Positions 40,521-45,414 of a stretch of DNA of 54,356 nucleotides are shown here, piece after piece. A program made the position numbers and the translations under genes. The DNA is from a virus, in IMG/VR virus record IMGVR_UViG_3300035670_000272, positions 1 through 54,356 of that record; one strand, given 5' to 3'. How positions within the stretch are numbered: the first letter of the stretch is position 1; each line of letters starts with the position of its first letter. Under the pieces are notes generated by a model that did no database searches, had not been told where the DNA came from, and saw nothing but the letters and a program-made list of their open reading frames with translations.

Positions 40521-40584
40521 TAGCCTGTCTCTTCAGGCGTAGGAGGCTATCCCTACGCGACCCCGGCGAACCGGGGTTTCGACT
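40521..40584 (-). ncRNA. Type II hammerhead ribozyme, copy 7
   Basis: Stem III is ACCCCGG-UUCG-CCGGGGU, then UC with cleavage predicted between 40559 and 40558. Stem I is GCGUAGG with CCUACGC, seven perfect pairs. The core is CUGAAGA and GAAA; stem II is GAC with GUC. The loop of stem I (UAGCCU) pairs with AGGCUA just after stem II, six pairs, making a pseudoknot. The TAG stop of the upstream gene (40583-40585) supplies part of stem II. Confidence 0.9.
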
Positions 40585-40867
40585 AGAACGGCGGAGCGGA
40601 CTTTTCTCTGGCGGATTCCTCTCCGGCCTCCCAACCTTTCGACCAGCCGCGATCGAACTCGGCGAACTCGGCGTCCCAAATGAGTTCACGGATCTTCTGA
40701 AGGCTCTCCTTGTCTACCCCCAACTCGCGGAAGTAGTGGATGAGCGCGTGGTACATGACGCGGCTCTCGTTCGAGGCACCCTTGGTCGGGTACTGCTCAA
40801 CGAAGCGCCACGCGCCAGCGATAGCCATGTCGATCGTCTCGGTCAGCGGCGTGCGTGTCTCTGTCAT
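40583..40867 (-). CDS. Hypothetical helical protein (94 aa)
   Basis: I use ATG 40867, behind CGAAAGGGAAG; the longer frame to 41185 runs through the next gene and ribozyme. The product has TPLTETIDMAIAGAWRFVEQYP and YHALIHYFRELGVDKESLQKIREL, mostly helix. No family is recognised. It lies between ribozymes 6 and 7. Confidence 0.6.
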   Translation of the reverse strand: MTETRTPLTETIDMAIAGAWRFVEQYPTKGASNESRVMYHALIHYFRELGVDKESLQKIRELIWDAEFAEFDRGWSKGWEAGEESAREKSAPPF

Positions 40868-40883
40868 TGGCTTCCCTTTCGTC

Positions 40884-40943
40884 TCGCCTGTCTCTTCAGC
40901 GCCAGGAGGCGAACCCTGACGGACCCCTCTCGGGGTTTCGACT
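40884..40943 (-). ncRNA. Type II hammerhead ribozyme, copy 6
   Basis: Stem III is ACCCC-GAGA-GGGGU, then UC with cleavage predicted between 40922 and 40921. Stem I is CGUCAGG with CCUGGCG, seven pairs with one U-G wobble. The core is CUGAAGA and GAAA; stem II is GAC with GUC. Loop I UCGCCU pairs with AGGCGA, six pairs. The upstream TAG stop overlaps stem II. Confidence 0.9.
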
Positions 40944-41244
40944 AGTCGCGCGTCGCGTAGATACGGATGACGCGGCGCTCGCCGTACTCGTTCTCGTTGC
41001 CGTACTCGTAGGACCAGATCTCCGTGTCGCCGAAGTGGTCTACCTCGACTGCCTCGGGGTTGCTCTCTAGTGCCTTCAGGATCTTGTTGAGCCGGATCTT
41101 GACGGTGCGGTCGCTCACCGGCGTGTAGTGATTGACTTCGCCGTGCTCTGGCGCGGCGTAGGTGCCGCCGCAACCGCAGGCGCATCCGGTCTTGCCGCAG
41201 TACGTCTTCTGGATGTTCTTGAATGAGATACCGATGGTGGTCAT
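40942..41244 (-). CDS. Small protein with YEY-NEYG motif (100 aa)
   Basis: The product has a cysteine-rich start (TYCGKTGCACGCGGTY) and an end with SYEYGNENEYGERRVIRIY. The last block resembles EYRNEYGAWVRVIT in the gene at 41681-41884 and FEYRYEFSRDSGEKFVIR at 42243-42494, so these may be paralogs. It ends in a TAG stop inside ribozyme 6. The function is unknown. Confidence 0.6.
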   Translation of the reverse strand: MTTIGISFKNIQKTYCGKTGCACGCGGTYAAPEHGEVNHYTPVSDRTVKIRLNKILKALESNPEAVEVDHFGDTEIWSYEYGNENEYGERRVIRIYATRD

Positions 41245-41260
41245 GTGCTTCCCTTTCGTC

Positions 41261-41323
41261 TGGCCCTGTCTCGTCAGCGGTAGGCGGGCAGTTCTACCGG
41301 ACCCCGTTTCCGGGGTTTCGACT
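41261..41323 (-). ncRNA. Type II hammerhead ribozyme, copy 5
   Basis: Stem III is ACCCCG-GAAA-CGGGGU, then UC with cleavage predicted between 41300 and 41299. Stem I is CGGUAG with CUACCG. The core is CUGACGA and GAAA; stem II is GAC with GUC. The pseudoknot is shorter here, GCCC with GGGC. The upstream TAG stop overlaps stem II. Confidence 0.85.
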
Positions 41324-41606
41324 AATAGCCGAGTCGCTTCAGGTCAGCGTTCGCATACTTGCCGAGAACGCGCGACGTTGCCGCGACGTAGGTGTGTCCG
41401 TGAATGTCGGTCTTGATAACCGGGTCGGTGTACACGACCTGAGCGTTGATCGCGTTCACGAGTCGCTGCGCGGTTCGCTTGTTACGCAGGACGTAGCCGT
41501 GGGTGCTTGGCCTATCGACTGGCGCATCCCAGGTTGAGTAGACGCGCCACTCGCCACCGGGATCGTCGTCTGTCTCGCACTCGTACATATCGGCTCGGAC
41601 CTTCAT
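41322..41606 (-). CDS. Hypothetical protein (94 aa)
   Basis: The product is alpha-beta with WRVYSTWDAPVDRPSTHGY and RTAQRLVNAINAQVV. No family is recognised. It stands alone between ribozymes 4 and 5, with the leader CGAAAGGGAAGCAC. The function is unknown. Confidence 0.6.
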   Translation of the reverse strand: MKVRADMYECETDDDPGGEWRVYSTWDAPVDRPSTHGYVLRNKRTAQRLVNAINAQVVYTDPVIKTDIHGHTYVAATSRVLGKYANADLKRLGY

Positions 41607-41622
41607 GTGCTTCCCTTTCGTT

Positions 41623-41682
41623 ACACCTGTCTCGTCAGCACGGGTCGGTGATTTCCCGTGGACCCCTCTCGGGGTTTCGACT
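41623..41682 (-). ncRNA. Type II hammerhead ribozyme, copy 4
   Basis: Stem III is ACCCC-GAGA-GGGGU, then UC with cleavage predicted between 41661 and 41660. Stem I is CACGGG with CCCGUG. The core is CUGACGA and GAAA; stem II is GAC with GUC. The pseudoknot is CACC with GGUG. The upstream TAG stop overlaps stem II. Confidence 0.85.
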
Positions 41683-41884
41683 ATTCAGCACCGCACTCGC
41701 AGCCTCGCTTGTTGCAGCGGTTGGGCGCGGCCTGCCGGAAGACCCGCTCGCCGCAGAGCGAGCAGCAGGTCATCGCGGCGATGCAGGACTTCTGTTCGGT
41801 CGGGCAAGTGATGACCCGTACCCATGCGCCGTACTCGTTGCGGTACTCGAAGTCCAGCGTATGCAGGTTGGTCGCGGTCATCAT
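41681..41884 (-). CDS. Small cysteine-rich protein (67 aa)
   Basis: ATG 41884 or 41881; both overlap the upstream stop (ATGATGA). The product has LDFEYRNEYGAWVRVIT, then CPTEQKSC, CCSLCGERVF and NRCNKRGCECG, a set of cysteines that suggests zinc binding. It is coupled to the upstream gene, and no ribozyme lies between them. Confidence 0.6.
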   Translation of the reverse strand: MMTATNLHTLDFEYRNEYGAWVRVITCPTEQKSCIAAMTCCSLCGERVFRQAAPNRCNKRGCECGAE

Positions 41885-42165
41885 GCCGTCACCGACCGTG
41901 TATCGAACGCGAACATGACCGCGTACTGGGCATCTGTCTTCGTTCGGCAAGTCGCTATCACGGCACCGTTGATGATCGCGTCCCAGGAGCCGACATCGTT
42001 CGGCTGGACCGATGCCGCGATGGGTCGGTTGTCGCGACCAATGACGTCGTAGCCGTACACGGCGATCAGTCGCTTGCCACGACGCTCGGTGCGCATCAGG
42101 TAGCCGCGCCAGATCAGGTCGCCGTACTTGTCGGTCTTCGGCTGAAGTTCAGCAAGAAGGCTCAT
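41881..42165 (-). CDS. Hypothetical protein (94 aa)
   Basis: I use ATG 42165, behind CGAAAGGGAAG. The product has LIWRGYLMRTERRGKRLIAVYGYDVI and TCRTKTDAQYAVMFAFD, beta strands followed by a helix, like its neighbours. The function is unknown. Confidence 0.6.
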   Translation of the reverse strand: MSLLAELQPKTDKYGDLIWRGYLMRTERRGKRLIAVYGYDVIGRDNRPIAASVQPNDVGSWDAIINGAVIATCRTKTDAQYAVMFAFDTRSVTA

Positions 42166-42184
42166 TGTTCTTCCCTTTCGTTGG

Positions 42185-42244
42185 TCGCCTGTCTCTTCAG
42201 GTGCGGGAGGCGATCTCCGCACGACCCCTCGCGGGGTTTCGACT
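42185..42244 (-). ncRNA. Type II hammerhead ribozyme, copy 3
   Basis: Stem III is ACCCC-GCGA-GGGGU, then UC with cleavage predicted between 42223 and 42222. Stem I is GUGCGG with CCGCAC. The core is CUGAAGA and GAAA; stem II is GAC with GUC. Loop I UCGCCU pairs with AGGCGA, six pairs. The upstream TAG stop overlaps stem II. Confidence 0.9.
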
Positions 42245-42494
42245 AGGAGTTGCTTCGGATAGGCTCGGCCATCTCCGGGTAGATCATCGCGGCGTACTCC
42301 TTCGCTTGCCGCAGCGTCGCGAACTGCTCTCCCAGCGGCTGCTCGTGCCAGTAGCCGCGACCGTCGCGGTACTGCGACACAAGCGCGTAGCCGGAGCGAC
42401 CATCGCGGTGGTCCATTCGGATGACGAACTTCTCTCCGCTATCACGTGAGAACTCGTAGCGGTACTCGAAGCCGTTCTTGATCCACATGTCCAT
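42243..42494 (-). CDS. Small protein with FEY motif (83 aa)
   Basis: The product has FEYRYEFSRDSGEKFVIRMDHRDG and a helix ATLRQAKEYAAMIYPEM. The FEY block resembles those at 40942-41244 and 41681-41884. It lies between ribozymes 2 and 3. The function is unknown. Confidence 0.6.
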   Translation of the reverse strand: MDMWIKNGFEYRYEFSRDSGEKFVIRMDHRDGRSGYALVSQYRDGRGYWHEQPLGEQFATLRQAKEYAAMIYPEMAEPIRSNS

Positions 42495-42512
42495 CGTTCT
42501 TCCCTTTCTTCT

Positions 42513-42574
42513 TGACCTGTCTCTTCAGGCACGGTAGGTCAGTTCCGCGCGACCCGCCGAAGCGGGTTTCGACT
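42513..42574 (-). ncRNA. Type II hammerhead ribozyme, copy 2
   Basis: Stem III is ACCCGC-UUCG-GCGGGU, then UC with cleavage predicted between 42551 and 42550. Stem I is GCGCGG with CCGUGC, six pairs with one G-U. The core is CUGAAGA and GAAA; stem II is GAC with GUC. Loop I UGACCU pairs with AGGUCA, six pairs. The upstream TAG stop overlaps stem II. Confidence 0.9.
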
Positions 42575-42848
42575 AACGCACGATCGACGCGTCGGCCCAA
42601 GTAGCGCTCTCCGTGATGCGCCCGGTGGCGTTACCGATGGAATTCTGGATGCCGAGGCGGATCTCGTGGATCGTCTCGCCGTCCGCCTTTGAGTAGTCGT
42701 AGCAGCGGTCGGTGCGGAACTCCATGTTGATCTCGTCTGACTCGGCGATAGCGTCCGCGAGCAGACGCACAAGCCGAGCGGCTTCCTTGCGGTTCATCGT
42801 GAAGTAAGCGACGTTCCGGTCGGTCATGGCGGTGTATGTCGTGGCCAT
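42573..42848 (-). CDS. Hypothetical protein (91 aa)
   Basis: The product has AYFTMNRKEAARLVRLLADAIAESDEI and IHEIRLGIQNSIG, a helix then strands. No family is recognised. The leader is CGAAAGGGAAGGAAACAC. It lies between ribozymes 1 and 2. Confidence 0.6.
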   Translation of the reverse strand: MATTYTAMTDRNVAYFTMNRKEAARLVRLLADAIAESDEINMEFRTDRCYDYSKADGETIHEIRLGIQNSIGNATGRITESATWADASIVR

Positions 42849-42864
42849 TGTGTTTCCTTCCCTT

Positions 42865-42930
42865 TCGCGTGTCTCTTCAGCGTTAGGACGCGACCCCTAA
42901 CGGACCTCCCCCGAAGGGGAGGTTTCGACT
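42865..42930 (-). ncRNA. Type II hammerhead ribozyme, copy 1
   Basis: Stem III is ACCUCCCC-UUCG-GGGGAGGU, the longest of the set, then UC with cleavage predicted between 42903 and 42902. Stem I is CGUUAGG with CCUAACG, seven perfect pairs. The core is CUGAAGA and GAAA; stem II is GAC with GUC. Loop I UCGCGU pairs with ACGCGA, six pairs. It is the only copy not joined to a stop codon. Confidence 0.9.
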
Positions 42931-42953
42931 GGGAAGTCAACTGTCGCTTAGGG

Positions 42954-43133
42954 TTACTGCGGCTCGTCTTGCCCCACTTCCCGCCCTGCCGCTTGCTCTG
43001 ACGCGTTACGCGGTGATCGCATCGCAACATCGGGCGCTGGTGAGGTAGGTCCCTTCCGGGTCTCCCCTCGCACGGATCGGGCTGGTTCACTAGGCGGTTC
43101 CGGTCGCGCGCTGGCCCTTCTCTGCTCAGCCAT
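42954..43133 (-). CDS. Possible first gene of the small-gene operon (59 aa)
   Basis: ATG 43133 to TAA 42954. The product is polar, rich in arginine, proline and glutamate (AEQRRASARPEPPSEPARS), with no family recognised. It lies upstream of ribozyme 1. The odd composition makes it a weak call; the region could be an untranslated leader instead. Confidence 0.35.
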   Translation of the reverse strand: MAEQRRASARPEPPSEPARSVRGETRKGPTSPAPDVAMRSPRNASEQAAGREVGQDEPQ

Positions 43134-43455
43134 TCGCCGGAGGCGGTGCCCCGATCCGCTCTTCAGTTGTAGCACGATCTTACCGTGTCAGACGGTAGTT
43201 CGGGGACTTTTGAGGAAACTAATTTGGGCGAGTTTCCGGGGTCAGAATCCAGGCCCCCACCAGGCCCCCGCCCAAGGGTCCTAGACGCTTACAGGTCGAT
43301 ACAGGTCGATCCAGGGGCAGCCCTACGCGGGTCGGCTCCGGGAAGCCCGATCGCGTGTAGAATGGTGGGAGCAACGTGTCCATCCGTGACCCCGCTCTCG
43401 CCGTGGCTCGCGTGGCCCCAGGGAAGCCGGGGTTGCCGTGCGCCCAGGGAGCGGA
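43134..43455. promoter_or_regulatory. Divergent control region between early and tail blocks
   Basis: About 320 bases separate minus-strand and plus-strand starts. On the minus strand TAAGAT (near 43178) and on the plus strand TAGAAT (near 43354) could be -10 boxes, with no good -35 partner. A tandem direct repeat ACAGGTCGAT lies at 43291-43310, a possible operator. A G/C-rich inverted repeat (CCCC with GGGG) lies near 43415-43435. The frame at 43185-43508 looks like a shadow. Confidence 0.45.
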
Positions 43456-43668
43456 ATGGCTTCGTACCGAGTCCTCGTAGGAATCGACTACGCAGGGAAG
43501 CGCGCTGAGGCTGGCGCTATCGTTAATGACCTACCCGCGAAGAGCGTTACTTGGCTGCTCGCGCAGAACCTCATCGAGACCGTAGATAACGCTTCAGACG
43601 ATCAGCCTGTAACACCAAAGACTACTGCTGCGCGTGAGCCAAAGTCTCCCAGCAAGGGAGGCGAATGA
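43456..43668 (+). CDS. Hypothetical protein before tail tube genes
   Basis: I use ATG 43456, behind AGGGAGCGGA. The 70-residue product has SYRVLVGIDYAGKRAEAGAIVNDLP and SVTWLLAQNLIE, then a lysine- and proline-rich tail. Its stop overlaps the next ATG. It may be a small tail or head-tail joining protein. Confidence 0.55.
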   Translation: MASYRVLVGIDYAGKRAEAGAIVNDLPAKSVTWLLAQNLIETVDNASDDQPVTPKTTAAREPKSPSKGGE

Positions 43669-44387
43669 TGCCCACATTCCGTCACGGTAAGCGCACCGTA
43701 GTTCTGCTGAACGGGACCGACATGTCCCCGTTCTTGAATGAGGCTACGCAGACCCAGGAGATCGAGACTGCGGAGACTACGACCTTCGCGGATACGGACA
43801 AGACGTACATTACGGGACTAGGCGACGGGACGATCTCTACGAGCGGCCTCTTCGACGGAACCGCTAACGCTTCTAACGATGTCCTCACGGGCGCTATCGG
43901 GCAGGAAGATAACACCTTCACGGTGCTGCCGGAGGGCGCTACTGCCGGCGCGAGAAGCATCATCGCTAACGGCCAACTCACCTCCTACGAGGTCTCCTCA
44001 CCGGTCGGCGATGTTGTCGCTATCTCGGCAGAAGTTCAGGCCGATGGAGGGCTGTTCTCCGGGCGCGCTCTGAACGCTCTCACCAACACCGGAACTTCGG
44101 CATCGCTGACCGCTATCAACGACGGCGCAGCGACCGATGGTGGAGGCCTCTTCAACCTTCACGTTACGGCGAATACGCGCGACGGCGCATCCACCGTCAA
44201 GGTCCAGCACTCAGCGGATAACGCAACCTGGGCGGACCTCGTCATATTCTCTTCCGTTAGCGCGAGCAGCACGGCGGGAGAGAGCATCACCAGCACGGGC
44301 ACGGTGAATCAGTATCTCCGTGCAACGCACACCCTCGCCGGATCGTCCGGCTCCATCACCTACCACGTTTCGGCAGCAAGGAGATAA
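43665..44387 (+). CDS. Major tail protein paralog with extra C-terminal domain
   Basis: The protein has 240 residues. TFRHGKRTVVLLNGTDMSPFLNEA, EIETAETTTFADTDKTYITGLGD and SYEVSSPVGDVV are shared block by block with the next gene, so the two are duplicates. After residue about 140 it has an added beta-rich domain (TANTRDGASTVKVQHSADNATW), likely Ig-like and displayed on the tail surface. It may be the long form of the tube protein or a decorated variant. Confidence 0.75.
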   Translation: MMPTFRHGKRTVVLLNGTDMSPFLNEATQTQEIETAETTTFADTDKTYITGLGDGTISTSGLFDGTANASNDVLTGAIGQEDNTFTVLPEGATAGARSIIANGQLTSYEVSSPVGDVVAISAEVQADGGLFSGRALNALTNTGTSASLTAINDGAATDGGGLFNLHVTANTRDGASTVKVQHSADNATWADLVIFSSVSASSTAGESITSTGTVNQYLRATHTLAGSSGSITYHVSAARR

Positions 44388-44389
44388 CT

Positions 44390-44818
44390 GTGCCTACCTT
44401 CAAGCATGGCAAGAACGCCTACTTCGCGCTCGACGGCACCGCCGCGAGCCTCGTGAACATCAGCGACACCCTGAACGAGATCTCGATGCCGCGTGAGATC
44501 GAGACGGCAGAGACGACCGCGTTCGGTCAGAACGACAAGACCTACATCACGGGCCTCGGCGACGCCACGATCTCGCTCTCCGGCATGTTCGACGCCACGG
44601 TCGATACGCAGATTGCCGGAAATATCGCCAACCTGAAGTCCGGTTCGGTGTCCAGCCTCTCGTTCGAGTACGGTCCTGCCGGTTCCGCGTCGGCCCAGCC
44701 GAAGTTCACGGGCGAGGCGCTCATCACTTCGTACGAGGTGTCGTCCCCGGTCGGTGATGTCGTCACCTACTCGCTCGAACTTCAGGTCACGGGCGGCGTT
44801 ACCGGCACCACGTTCTGA
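44390..44818 (+). CDS. Major tail protein (tail tube)
   Basis: The protein has 142 residues from GTG 44390, behind AAGGAG. TFKHGKNAYFALDGTAASLVNIS, EIETAETTAFGQNDKTYITGLGDATI and SYEVSSPVGDVVTYSLELQ match phage tube proteins of the TP901-1 or lambda V-like group. It lies before the tail chaperones. The paralog upstream carries an extra domain. Confidence 0.75.
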   Translation: MPTFKHGKNAYFALDGTAASLVNISDTLNEISMPREIETAETTAFGQNDKTYITGLGDATISLSGMFDATVDTQIAGNIANLKSGSVSSLSFEYGPAGSASAQPKFTGEALITSYEVSSPVGDVVTYSLELQVTGGVTGTTF

Positions 44819-44836
44819 CGCACGGTTCAGTAACTT

Positions 44837-44852
44837 CCACGTTCCCTCGTGG
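44837..44852 (+). terminator. Small hairpin after tail tube gene
   Basis: CCACG (44837-44841) pairs with CGTGG (44848-44852) around a 6-base loop. No T run follows. It may be a weak attenuator that sets tube against chaperone expression. Confidence 0.35.
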
Positions 44853-44874
44853 ACCAACCCAAGGAGTAACGGTA

Positions 44875-45264
44875 ATGGCTAGTTTGCGTGACAAGATCTT
44901 CGCAGCACAGGACATCCCGACCGAGGTAGTGACCATCCCCGAGTGGGGAGTCGATGTTCTCGTTCGTGGCATGAGCGCAGGCGACCGCATCACCCTGATG
45001 CAGAACGCCTTCGACCAGACCACGCAGCAAGTGAACATGAGCATCGTCTACCCGGACGTTGTCGTGTCGTGCACGTTCGACCCGGAGAGCAACGAGCCGG
45101 TGTTCACGACCGCTGACAAGGACGCGATCCTGGCGAAGTCAAGCGCAGCAGTCGAGCGCCTAGCGAATGTCGGCCTTCGACTGTCCGGTATCGGCAAGGA
45201 AGAGCAGGACGCGGCGGGAAAAGATTCCTCCAAGTCCCCGAACGACGATTCATCTTCGAAATAG
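44875..45264 (+). CDS. Tail assembly chaperone, upstream frame
   Basis: The protein has 129 residues. It has SLRDKIFAAQDIPTEVV, VLVRGMSAGDRI and an acidic serine-rich end (KDSSKSPNDDSSSK). It is the short chaperone product that ends normally at TAG. A GGGAAAA slip site near its end lets some ribosomes go on into the -1 frame. Chaperones wrap the tape measure during tail building, and the tape measure gene follows. Confidence 0.85.
   Translation: MASLRDKIFAAQDIPTEVVTIPEWGVDVLVRGMSAGDRITLMQNAFDQTTQQVNMSIVYPDVVVSCTFDPESNEPVFTTADKDAILAKSSAAVERLANVGLRLSGIGKEEQDAAGKDSSKSPNDDSSSK
45216..45222 (+). other. Programmed -1 frameshift site GGGAAAA
   Basis: The heptamer sits as G GGA AAA in the chaperone frame, a canonical X XXY YYZ site. 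The -1 frame beyond it is open to TGA 45408-45410. Frameshifting here is the rule in siphovirus tail chaperones. Confidence 0.85.
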
Positions 45265-45410
45265 CACAGCGGTTGGGGAGGACGGTGGATGAACTCCTAC
45301 TTGGAGGCCCAGGCCACCGTCCTCTCACTTCCGCAGAACTGACGGAGTGGATCGCGCTAGAGCACTTGCGGGTCTGGGAGCAGGAACAGGCCTCGAAGAA
45401 GAAGAGGTGA
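45222..45410 (+). CDS. Tail assembly chaperone, -1 frameshift extension
   Basis: This part is read only after the -1 shift, joined to the upstream frame from 44875. It encodes FIFEIAQRLGRTVDELLLGGPGHRP, then LTEWIALEHLRVWEQEQASKKKR, the typical second chaperone part. The long product would have about 178 residues. The tape measure ATG follows at 45415. Confidence 0.85.
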   Translation, partial: RFLQVPERRFIFEIAQRLGRTVDELLLGGPGHRPLTSAELTEWIALEHLRVWEQEQASKKKR

Positions 45411-45414
45411 ACGC

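Noticed and set aside
40868-41185. Long upstream extension of the gene at 40583
   Set aside because: It passes through the neighbouring gene and ribozyme 6; ATG 40867 with its ribosome site is better.
39728-42930. Intergenic hairpins as simple intrinsic terminators
   Set aside because: No T runs follow, the conserved CUGANGA and GAAA are unexplained by terminators, and the elements repeat with covarying stem I and pseudoknot.
39728-42930. CRISPR-like array
   Set aside because: The units are separated by whole genes and are structured with variable stems, not constant repeats with short spacers.
43185-43508. Plus-strand frame of 107 codons in the control region
   Set aside because: Proline- and arginine-rich low-complexity product, overlaps the start of the better gene at 43456, and no relation seen.
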